DNA of 64,000 nucleotides from Roseiarcus sp963732155 (GTDB lineage Bacteria > Pseudomonadota > Alphaproteobacteria > Rhizobiales > Beijerinckiaceae): NCBI GenBank assembly GCA_963732155.1, contig CAVSYB010000015.1, positions 558,001-622,000 of the forward strand, in the 5' to 3' direction. The position numbers and the translations under genes were made by a program. The notes below the pieces were generated by a model that made no database searches, was not told the origin of the DNA, and saw only the letters and a program-made list of their open reading frames with translations. Position 1 is the stretch's first letter; each line of letters begins with the position of its first letter. Positions 35,884 through 42,750 of this stretch are shown here, piece by piece.

Positions 35884-35913
35884 TTGAAACGATTCAATTT
35901 TGAAACGGTTCAA
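35884..35913. promoter_or_regulatory. Tandem LacI-type operator palindromes before the exported hydrolase
   Basis: TTGAAACGATTCAA at 35884-35897 and TTGAAACGGTTCAA at 35900-35913, centres 16 bases apart. Both share the TTGAA...TTCAA arms and the AAAC left half with the two perfect TTGAAACATTTCAA sites around the TRAP operon and LacI gene. They lie in the only sizeable gap (209 bases) of the minus-strand run, between the crotonase stop (35953) and the hydrolase start (35743), so the hydrolase probably has its own regulated promoter. Confidence 0.6.
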
Positions 35914-35952
35914 CACCCTTGTCAAGCCGCGAACCGGCTGGCGGCGCGCCTG

Positions 35953-36786
35953 TCAGCGCAGCTTCCAGACCGGCTTGCGCTTCTCCTTGAACGCCTGCGC
36001 GCCCTCCTCGCCGTCCTCGGTTTCGGCGATCTCCTGATCGAGATGGCGCGCATAGGCGACCAATGAGGGTGGAAAGGCCGCGGTCATGCGATACATCCGC
36101 ACCACCCCTTGCGTGGCGAGCGGCGAGCCGGCGCAAACCATTTCAGCGAGCTGCCCGGCGGTCTCCATCACCCTGTCGCGCGGGACCACGCGATTGACGA
36201 TCGCCATCTGCAGGCACTCCTGGGCGGTCAGCCGTCCGTTGCACAGCGAGAGGTAGGCCGCGGCGGTGCGCGGCAACGCGTTGTACATCTCATGCGGCGC
36301 GCCGAGCCGGCCGACATTGGTGTGCTGGTCGCCGATCCAGGCGTCGTCGGCCATCACCCGCAACTGGCATTGCAGCGCCATGTTCAGCCCGACGCCGACG
36401 GCAAAACCGTTCAGCGCCGCGATCAGCGGCTTCTCCAGGCTCACGTCCTGCGGCTGGCCGCCGCCGCCCCAATGATAGTGCGGGCTGTTCGGGTCCTCGT
36501 GCGGGGTGCGCTTGCCCGCCGCCCGGTGCTCGGCGAGGAACTTCACGTCGCGGCCGGCGCAGAACGCCTGTCCGGCGCCAGTGAGAATGCCGACATAGAT
36601 GTCGGGATCGAGGCCGATGTCGCGCCAGCACGCGCGAAGCTCGATATAGGCGTAGGAATGCAGCGCGTTGCGCACTTCCGGACGATTGATCGTCACGGTC
36701 GCGACATGGCCGTTCTTCTCGTATTTGATGAACTTCAGGTCCTTCGGCGCGCTCGCCGGGTCGTAGGGGGATTGCAGCCTGGTCAT
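35953..36786 (-). CDS. Crotonase-fold (enoyl-CoA hydratase/isomerase family) protein, atypical active site
   Basis: 277 residues. The family fold is plain: VATVTINRPEVRNALHSYAYIEL, ILTGAGQAFCAGRDVKFLAEH (oxyanion hole and CoA loop), PLIAALNGFAVGVGLNMALQCQLRVMADDAWIGDQHTNVGRLGAP. In rat mitochondrial hydratase Glu144 and Glu164 fall in GGGCELA and QPEI; here the corresponding parts read GVGLNMA and DQHTNVG, so both glutamates are absent. A hydratase reaction is thus doubtful; hydrolysis, decarboxylation or ring chemistry on an acyl-CoA are options. Last gene of the operon that starts with dctP. Confidence 0.85.
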   Translation of the reverse strand: MTRLQSPYDPASAPKDLKFIKYEKNGHVATVTINRPEVRNALHSYAYIELRACWRDIGLDPDIYVGILTGAGQAFCAGRDVKFLAEHRAAGKRTPHEDPNSPHYHWGGGGQPQDVSLEKPLIAALNGFAVGVGLNMALQCQLRVMADDAWIGDQHTNVGRLGAPHEMYNALPRTAAAYLSLCNGRLTAQECLQMAIVNRVVPRDRVMETAGQLAEMVCAGSPLATQGVVRMYRMTAAFPPSLVAYARHLDQEIAETEDGEEGAQAFKEKRKPVWKLR

Positions 36787-36827
36787 GTCCTCGCTCCGTA
36801 AAAAAGTTGGCGTTCGGCCCCGCGCGG

Positions 36828-37877
36828 TCACACGGTGGCGATCGGGGTGGCCGGCGAGCCCGTCGCGCCCGGCAGGCGCAGCGGCGGCGCGGTCAGCAGG
36901 AATCGGGTGCGGCCCGCCTGACGCAGCCATTGGGCGAGCGGCGTCAGGTGCCAGAGCTCGCCGAGATGCACGCCGAGCTTGAACAGGCAGTGCTCGTGCA
37001 GCGGCGCCGCCGCGCAGCAGCCGAGATGTTCGATCGCCGGGAAGCTCTCCACTGCGAAATTGTCGGCGATCAGCACCGACAGGCCGCTGTCGGTGACCCA
37101 GCGCAGCAGCCGCTGGTCGCGTCCGTTCAACACTGCGCAGCGATTGTACGCGAGCTCGGCGTCGACTTTGCCGTAGTTGCGCAGCAGCAGGTCGGCGTAG
37201 CCGGTGTGCAGACAGACCATGTCGCCGGTCTCGACCTCGACGCGCTGGTCGTCGATCGCGCGCATCAGGCCGTCGTAGCCGATCACCGTGCGCCGCTCGC
37301 CGGCGTCGCCGTGCAGGTCGATCATCACGCCGCGGCCCTGCGCGCCCTTGGCCGCCATGCCCTCGATGCCCAGGGATTTCGCGCAGGAGGTCGACTTGGC
37401 TTCAAACACGCCGGTCGCTCCGGCGTCGGCCGGGTCGGTCGGCCCGACAATATCCTCGCCGGCGCGAAAGCCGTTGTAGTAGCGCGGCTCCGCGACGCCG
37501 TCGCCGTCGGCGTCGAACATGAAGCCGACGTGAGAGAAGGCGTCCCAATGCGTGGAATATTGCGTATGCAGCACGGCCGCGTCGTCGCAGATCAGGTCGG
37601 TGGCGTCCGGGTTGTCCTGCGAGACGCGGTAGTTCATCCGCACGCGGCCGTTACGCAAGGTCGGGCGCAGCACCGGCGGAAAGCGGCTCGGGCTGAGCGC
37701 GTTGCCGCCCGGCCGGTCCAGCGGCAGGCTGAGGCAGAACGTGATCCCCTCCTGGACCTCGCGAGCCGCGGCGCGGACCCGCTCCGGCGTGATCAGGTTC
37801 AGCCGGCCGAGCTGGTCGTCGGGGCCAAAATCGCCCCACGTCGATCCCTCCGGTCGGCGGCTCCATCGCGGCGTCAT
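36828..37877 (-). CDS. Cyclase family protein, long form (PF04199 type)
   Basis: 349 residues. The N-terminus WGDFGPDDQLGRLNLITPERVRAAAREVQEG is the hallmark of the longer bacterial cyclase subfamily. The metal motif reads HTQYSTHWDAFSHVG (His...THxDxxxH, with Ser in place of the first Gly). The C-terminal part has VLIADNFAVESFP and HEHCLFKLGVHLGELWHL. Such enzymes open lactones or cyclic diketones with a divalent metal in the cytoplasm. The start overlaps the stop of the upstream crotonase by four bases. Sequence differs much from the shorter cyclase at 33772, so they are not a recent duplication. Confidence 0.85.
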   Translation of the reverse strand: MTPRWSRRPEGSTWGDFGPDDQLGRLNLITPERVRAAAREVQEGITFCLSLPLDRPGGNALSPSRFPPVLRPTLRNGRVRMNYRVSQDNPDATDLICDDAAVLHTQYSTHWDAFSHVGFMFDADGDGVAEPRYYNGFRAGEDIVGPTDPADAGATGVFEAKSTSCAKSLGIEGMAAKGAQGRGVMIDLHGDAGERRTVIGYDGLMRAIDDQRVEVETGDMVCLHTGYADLLLRNYGKVDAELAYNRCAVLNGRDQRLLRWVTDSGLSVLIADNFAVESFPAIEHLGCCAAAPLHEHCLFKLGVHLGELWHLTPLAQWLRQAGRTRFLLTAPPLRLPGATGSPATPIATV

Positions 37878-38650
37878 GACTCGCCCCCTTTGGGTTTGCG
37901 CGCCTCGAAAAAGGCGCGCCGCGCCTCGGCCGCCTCCGGCGATCGGCTGAGCTCCGTCGTGTAGATCTGTTCGATGCGAAAGCCCTCGCGCAGGTCGAGC
38001 GCCTCGACGGTCAGGAAGGAGCTTTTGATGCGCCTCGCCGCGGCGGCGCTTTTGGCGGCGACGGCGCCGGCCATGGCCAGCGCCGCGGGCAGCAGCTCGG
38101 CTTGCGGAAGGCAGGCCTCGACGGCGCCCAGCCGATAGAATTCCGCCGCCGGCACGCGTTCGCCGGTCAGCATCATGCGCCGGACCTTCGATGGCGGCAG
38201 AATGCGCTGCATGAAGCTCGCCCCGCCGCCCTGGCCGACGTCGATCTCCGGCAGAGCGAATTCGGCCGAATCGGCGGCGAAGATCATGTCGCAGCAGGCG
38301 GCGAGCACGCAGCCCGCGCCGAGCGCCGCGCCCTGCACGGCGGCGATCACCGGCTTGCTGCCGTCGAGAATGCAAAAGAACGCGTCGCGGGTCAGCCGGT
38401 TGGCGCGCCCATAGTCCGCCGCGTCGCCGCCAAGCGCCGCCTTTTCCTTGATGTCGGCGCCCGCGCAGAACACCCGGCCTTTGGCGGTGAGCACGATGGC
38501 GTTGACCTCGGCGCTGGCCTCCAGCCGGTCGAACACGCGCAGCATGGCTTCGCGAATTTCGCGCCCCAGCGCATTCACCGGCGGCCGGTCGAGCGTCACC
38601 ACGGCGACGTGGGGCGCGGCGATCCGCACTTCGATGTTCTTCTCCTCCAT
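37874..38650 (-). CDS. Enoyl-CoA hydratase/isomerase family protein
   Basis: 258 residues. Motifs: VAVVTLDRPPVNALGREIREAMLRVF, IVLTAKGRVFCAGADIKEKAALGG (oxyanion hole), PVIAAVQGAALGAGCVLAACCDMIFAADSAEFALPEIDVGQGGGASFMQRILP. Glu144 of typical hydratases is Val here (GAGCVLA), while the Glu164 equivalent is kept (LPEIDVG), a pattern closer to isomerases or dehalogenase-like members. It acts on an acyl-CoA, presumably made by the ligase encoded at 42751. It starts 14 bases after dctM. Confidence 0.87.
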   Translation of the reverse strand: MEEKNIEVRIAAPHVAVVTLDRPPVNALGREIREAMLRVFDRLEASAEVNAIVLTAKGRVFCAGADIKEKAALGGDAADYGRANRLTRDAFFCILDGSKPVIAAVQGAALGAGCVLAACCDMIFAADSAEFALPEIDVGQGGGASFMQRILPPSKVRRMMLTGERVPAAEFYRLGAVEACLPQAELLPAALAMAGAVAAKSAAAARRIKSSFLTVEALDLREGFRIEQIYTTELSRSPEAAEARRAFFEARKPKGGES

Positions 38651-38664
38651 GACAACGTCTCCGA

Positions 38665-39957
38665 TTACTGCCCCGGCCCGAACGCCCAGTTGGGCAGCGT
38701 CAGGACGAGAGGCGGGAACAGGATCAGCAGCGCCAGCACGGTGAGCTCCACCGCCAGCAGCGGCAAAATCGCGCGCGTATAGTCGGTGATCTTCACGTCG
38801 AGCACGCCGCAGGTGATGAACATCAGCGTTCCGACCGGCGGATGCACGGCGCCGAGGGTCACGTTCAAGGAGATCAGCACCCCGAGATGCACGGGATCGA
38901 TGCCGACCTGCCTGGCGATCGGCGCCAGAATGGGGGTCAGCAGAATGAGCGCGGCGACGCTTTCCAGCACCATGCCGACGGCGAGCAGAAACAGGTTGAT
39001 GACCACCAGCATCCACAATGGGTTCGTGGTGATCGACGAAAGCGTCGTCGCCACGTGCGAGGCGATCTGTTCGAGCGTCATGTAATAGCCCAGCGCATTG
39101 GCGGCGCTGATGATCATCATGACCATGGCGGTGGCGAGCGCCGCTTCGGTGACGATTGCCCACAATTGGGAGACCTTCAGCTCGCGGTAGACGAACAGCC
39201 CGACCAGCAGCGAATAGGTGGCGATGACCGCGCCCGCCTCGGTGGGCGTGAAGATTCCATAGCGAAGACCGAAGATCACCACGAACGGCACGGTGAGCGC
39301 CCAGCTCGCCTGCCGGATCGCGGCGAGAATTTCGATCGGCGAGGCGATGCGGGCGCGCACCGGCGTGAAGCCGTATTTCTTCGACAGAAAGTGCGTCGTG
39401 ATCATCAGCGCCGTCATCATGGTGAAGCCGGGCAGAATGCCCGCCATGAACAGCCGGCCGACGGAGACATTGGCGAGATAGCCGTAGAGCACGAAGCCGA
39501 GCCCGGGCGGCATCATCGGCGTGATGACGGCGGAGGCCGCGACGATCGCCGCGGCGAACGGTCGGGGATAGCCGCGCCGCACCATCTCCGCTCCGAGCAT
39601 CTTCGATTGCATCGCCGCGTCGGCGTTGCCCGACCCGGACTCGAAGCCCATCAAGGTCGCCAGCAGCACGTTGGTCTGCGCCAGCGCGCCAGACATATGG
39701 CCGACCAGCGTCTCCGCCAGGTTCAGCAGGCGCGTGGTGATGCCGGCGTGGTTCATGATCACGCCGGCGAAGGTGAACATCGGAATGGCGACCAGCGGGA
39801 ACGATTGCGAGAACGCGGACAGGCGCTGCGGGAAGAAGGTCAGCGGCAGACCCCGCTGATGCAGGAAGAACAGCAGGGCCCCCGAACCGATCGCCACCGT
39901 CACGGGAACGTTGAGGAACAGCAGGACGACAAACAGGACGAGCGGCCAGGCGTCCAT
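38665..39957 (-). CDS. dctM: TRAP transporter large permease (DctM)
   Basis: 430 residues with about twelve hydrophobic helices. Family features include GSGNADAAMQSKMLGAEMVRRGYPRPFAAAIVAASAVITPMMPPGLGFVLYGYLANVSVGRLFMAGILPG and GAVHPPVGTLMFITCGVLDVKITDYTRAILP. It is the sodium-driven transport subunit in the inner membrane. It follows dctQ after five bases. The operon places uptake and CoA-linked metabolism on one transcript. Confidence 0.95.
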   Translation of the reverse strand: MDAWPLVLFVVLLFLNVPVTVAIGSGALLFFLHQRGLPLTFFPQRLSAFSQSFPLVAIPMFTFAGVIMNHAGITTRLLNLAETLVGHMSGALAQTNVLLATLMGFESGSGNADAAMQSKMLGAEMVRRGYPRPFAAAIVAASAVITPMMPPGLGFVLYGYLANVSVGRLFMAGILPGFTMMTALMITTHFLSKKYGFTPVRARIASPIEILAAIRQASWALTVPFVVIFGLRYGIFTPTEAGAVIATYSLLVGLFVYRELKVSQLWAIVTEAALATAMVMMIISAANALGYYMTLEQIASHVATTLSSITTNPLWMLVVINLFLLAVGMVLESVAALILLTPILAPIARQVGIDPVHLGVLISLNVTLGAVHPPVGTLMFITCGVLDVKITDYTRAILPLLAVELTVLALLILFPPLVLTLPNWAFGPGQ

Positions 39958-39962
39958 GATCG

Positions 39963-40442
39963 TCAGCCGCGCCGCCGGCGGATAAGCCGTTGCACGCTGC
40001 GCAGGCCCATCAGCAAGAACCCGAGAGTCAGCCCGGCATAGGGGACGCTAAGCGGGATGTTGAGCATGCTGGTCGTCGCCGCATTGCTGGCGATCGTCTG
40101 CTGCAGGCCGAGCCAGGCGACATAGAGGCAATAGAGGACGACGAAGACCTCGACCACCACATCCTCGGCGGGCCGAATCCTGGCGGGCAGCAGCGAGATG
40201 AGCAAGTCGACGCGCACATGCCGCCCGCGGCGATGGACCTCCCCCGCGCCGACGAACACCACCCAGGTGAAGGCGATGCTGGATACCTCCTCCACCCAGG
40301 TGGCCGGCGACTCGGTCACATAGCGCGACAGGACGCCCCACACGATGGAGCACACCAGCACCGCGAACCCGATGTTCATCGCGACAAGCTCGAACGACAG
40401 GCCCGCGGCTCGGTCCCTGGAAGCGTCCTCGGGAACGGTCAT
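39963..40442 (-). CDS. dctQ: TRAP transporter small permease (DctQ)
   Basis: 159 residues, four membrane helices. The conserved WVEEVSSIAFTWVVFVGAGEVHRRGRHVRVDLLISLLP is the usual DctQ core (EE...W..FLG......HI.V). It holds the large permease and binding protein together. The start overlaps the dctP stop by four bases. Confidence 0.93.
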   Translation of the reverse strand: MTVPEDASRDRAAGLSFELVAMNIGFAVLVCSIVWGVLSRYVTESPATWVEEVSSIAFTWVVFVGAGEVHRRGRHVRVDLLISLLPARIRPAEDVVVEVFVVLYCLYVAWLGLQQTIASNAATTSMLNIPLSVPYAGLTLGFLLMGLRSVQRLIRRRRG

Positions 40443-41437
40443 TTGGCGAGCAAGGCCCGGACCGTCTCCTTGATTCCCGGCGTGAAGCCGGGATAATGGT
40501 CATAGATCGGCTCAGTGGCGCGGCGGAAGGCGGCGCGGTCGACGTCCTCGATCACGGTGACTCCGGCCGCGCGATATTGCGGGATGATGTCGACTTCCTG
40601 CTGCCGCTTGAGTTTGGTCATCAGCGCGGCGGCGGCTTCGGCCTCCGCGATGATGATCTTCCGGAGGTCTTCCGGCATGGAGCGATACACCGTCTCGCTC
40701 ATCACCACCGGATCCCAGCCGATCATGTGCGAGGTCAGCGCGACGAACTTTGCCTGCTCGTAGAACTTCGACGCCCACATGGTCGGCAGCGGCGCCTCCA
40801 GGAGGTCGATCGATCCCTGCGCAAGGCCGGTATAGACCTCGGCGAAGCCGGTGGTGACCGGCCGGGCGCCCATCGCCTTGACCATTTCGACGTACATCGG
40901 CGCAGCGGCGCAACGGAAGTTCAGGCCCGCCAGATCTGCCGGCTTGTGGATCGGCCTCTTGGACAGGATCTGGCGGGTGCCGAAGTAATTGTCCCAGGAG
41001 AGCACCCGGATGCCCTTGGCCGCCAGCCGGTCATCGAGGTTCTTCAGCCATGGCGTGCCGAGCAGCTTCGGGAAGTCCTCCGGTCTGTCCATCAGGTAGG
41101 GGGCCTGGAGGACCGAGGCGTCGGCGACATATTTGCCGAGAAACAACGCGTCGGTGAGCTGAATGACCGAAGCGCCCTGGCGCACCATCTCGCCGACGTC
41201 GGCCTGCGCGCCGAGTTGGTCGGCCGGAAAGACGGTGACGTCGATGCGGCCGTCCGAATGCTTCTTGAGATTGTCGGCCAGCGACAGCATGGCGGTCTGC
41301 ACGGCGTCCGCCGCGGTCAGCGGATGGCCGAGGCGGAATTCGAACTGTTGCGCCGCGGCGCGGCGAGCGACGAGCAACGGCAGCGTTCCGACGCCAAGGC
41401 AGATGGCGAGGCGGCGCCGCGCGGAGACCAACGTCAT
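40439..41437 (-). CDS. dctP: TRAP transporter substrate-binding protein (DctP)
   Basis: 332 residues. The signal peptide ends ARRAAAQ (about residue 30). The DctP fold shows FRLGHPLTAADAVQTAMLSLADNLKKHSDGRIDVTVFPADQLGAQADVGEMVRQG. LAGLNFRCAAAPMYVEMVKAMGARPVTTGFAEVYTGLAQGSIDLLEAPL contains the Arg that normally binds the substrate carboxylate. It captures an organic acid in the periplasm. First gene of the seven-gene minus-strand run, with a palindromic operator 75 bases upstream. Confidence 0.94.
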   Translation of the reverse strand: MTLVSARRRLAICLGVGTLPLLVARRAAAQQFEFRLGHPLTAADAVQTAMLSLADNLKKHSDGRIDVTVFPADQLGAQADVGEMVRQGASVIQLTDALFLGKYVADASVLQAPYLMDRPEDFPKLLGTPWLKNLDDRLAAKGIRVLSWDNYFGTRQILSKRPIHKPADLAGLNFRCAAAPMYVEMVKAMGARPVTTGFAEVYTGLAQGSIDLLEAPLPTMWASKFYEQAKFVALTSHMIGWDPVVMSETVYRSMPEDLRKIIIAEAEAAAALMTKLKRQQEVDIIPQYRAAGVTVIEDVDRAAFRRATEPIYDHYPGFTPGIKETVRALLAK

Positions 41438-41511
41438 GGCGAATTCCTCCGGGGGTTCGTTGCGAGTCCGTCGTTCGGCGCGGGCGCTGCCGGCAAACTA
41501 TGGCCCGCCTT

Positions 41512-41525
41512 TTGAAACATTTCAA
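41512..41525. promoter_or_regulatory. LacI-type operator TTGAAACATTTCAA before dctP
   Basis: A 14-base palindrome (TTGAAA-CA-TTTCAA) 75 bases upstream of the dctP start and 43 bases after the end of the LacI-family gene. The identical 14 bases occur again at 42669-42682. The shape (two 6-base arms around a two-base centre) fits a LacI-family dimer. Confidence 0.65.
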
Positions 41526-41534
41526 GACACATTC

Positions 41535-41548
41535 GCAAACACGTTTGC
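41535..41548. promoter_or_regulatory. Second palindrome GCAAACACGTTTGC before dctP
   Basis: A perfect GCAAAC-AC-GTTTGC inverted repeat nine bases from the first operator. It resembles PurR/CcpA-style LacI-family operators (GCAAACGTTTGC) but differs from TTGAAACATTTCAA. It may bind a second LacI-family protein, or overlap the lacI 3' end by chance. Confidence 0.4.
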
Positions 41549-41567
41549 CTGGGGTGCCGCGCCGGCC

Positions 41568-42611
41568 TCAGCTCGGCGCGCGCCCGCGCGAGACGGGCTG
41601 TACGGATTCGCGCAGCTCGACCTCCGCGTGCAACTCCAGGCGCTGGATCGGGAAGGCCTCGTTGCTCATGCGCCGCAGCAGCAGCGCCCACGCCTCCCGG
41701 GCGATGGCGCGCACCGGCTGCCGGATCACCGACAGACGCGGGCAGGTCAGTTCGGCCCAGTCCGGCTCCTCGAACACCAGCAGGGAGATGCGGGAGGGAT
41801 AGGCGTCTCCCAGGGTTTGCAGCACGCGCAGGGTGCGGGCCGCCACGAGGCTGTTGCTGACGATCACCGCGACCGGCTGGCGCGCTTCGTCGAGCGCGAG
41901 CGTCAGCCGCCGCGCATATCCCGCCGGATCGTCGCCCATTTCCATGACCTCGGCCGCGACATCCGGCTGCGCCGCCGCGCACTCGTTCAACGCCTCGATG
42001 CGCAGGCGCGAAACGCTGAGGCGTTGCGATTCGACCACGAACAGGATGCGGCGATGCCCCAACCGGATCAGCCGGCCCACCGCCTCGCCCATCACGGCGC
42101 GATTGTCGAAGGTCACCTCGTCGAACCGGTCGTCGCCGCTCGGCCGATCCACCAGCACCGCCGGGGTGCCGGAGGCGTGGATCAGCTCCAGCGTTTCGCG
42201 CGGGTCGAGCGTCGGCACCAGCAACAGTCCGGCCACCCGGTGGCGCAGCAGCTCGCGCACCCGCCGCAGCTCGATCTGCGGATCGCGGCGGGTCAAAACC
42301 TGCATCACCTGATAGCCTCGGCCCGCGGCGATGTCCTCGAAACTGTCGATCAGCGCGGCGAGGTAGGCGCTGGCGACGTGCGGCACCGACAGGCCGACCA
42401 CCGGCGTGCGCTGGCGGCGCTGCGCGTGGGCCAGCATGTTCTGCTCGTAGTCCAGCGCGCGCATCGCGCGCTCCACCCGCTCACGAAGAATTGCGCTGAC
42501 GTTGGTCGTGCCGTTCAGCACATGCGAAACGGTGCCGATGGAGACGCCGGCCTCCCTGGCGACATCGGTGATGGTGGGCTTCTTGGCGATTCGCATGGTC
42601 GCCGCTGTCAT
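41568..42611 (-). CDS. LacI-family transcriptional regulator of the catabolic cluster
   Basis: 347 residues from ATG 42611; an internal ATG at 42596 (MRIAKK) is an alternative. The LacI helix-turn-helix and hinge are TITDVAREAGVSIGTVSHVLNGTTNVSAILRERVERAMRALDYEQNMLAHAQRR (about 13-66). The periplasmic-binding-like sensor domain follows (VVGLSVPHVASAYLAALIDSFEDIAAGRGYQV, GLLLVPTLDPRETLELI, AVLVDRPSGDDRFDEVTFDN). It is divergent from the acyl-CoA ligase, with a palindrome in the shared promoter, and sits between the ligase and the TRAP operon, each preceded by the same operator. It should repress them until the pathway substrate or its CoA ester binds. Confidence 0.92.
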   Translation of the reverse strand: MTAATMRIAKKPTITDVAREAGVSIGTVSHVLNGTTNVSAILRERVERAMRALDYEQNMLAHAQRRQRTPVVGLSVPHVASAYLAALIDSFEDIAAGRGYQVMQVLTRRDPQIELRRVRELLRHRVAGLLLVPTLDPRETLELIHASGTPAVLVDRPSGDDRFDEVTFDNRAVMGEAVGRLIRLGHRRILFVVESQRLSVSRLRIEALNECAAAQPDVAAEVMEMGDDPAGYARRLTLALDEARQPVAVIVSNSLVAARTLRVLQTLGDAYPSRISLLVFEEPDWAELTCPRLSVIRQPVRAIAREAWALLLRRMSNEAFPIQRLELHAEVELRESVQPVSRGRAPS

Positions 42612-42668
42612 ACAACCTGCACTTGTCCGGGCAAAACGGGCGTTGCGCCGAGGCCGGCGATAGGCGTA

Positions 42669-42682
42669 TTGAAACATTTCAA
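42669..42682. promoter_or_regulatory. LacI-type operator TTGAAACATTTCAA in the lacI/ligase divergent promoter
   Basis: Identical to the site at 41512-41525. It lies 58 bases upstream of the regulator's start and 69 bases upstream of the ligase start, a position that would allow autoregulation and control of the ligase together. Confidence 0.65.
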
Positions 42683-42750
42683 AAGTCGCAACATAATTCC
42701 CTCGCCAGGGGCGGGCGCGGCCGCCGGTCGCGAAAACAAGGGGCGGAGAC

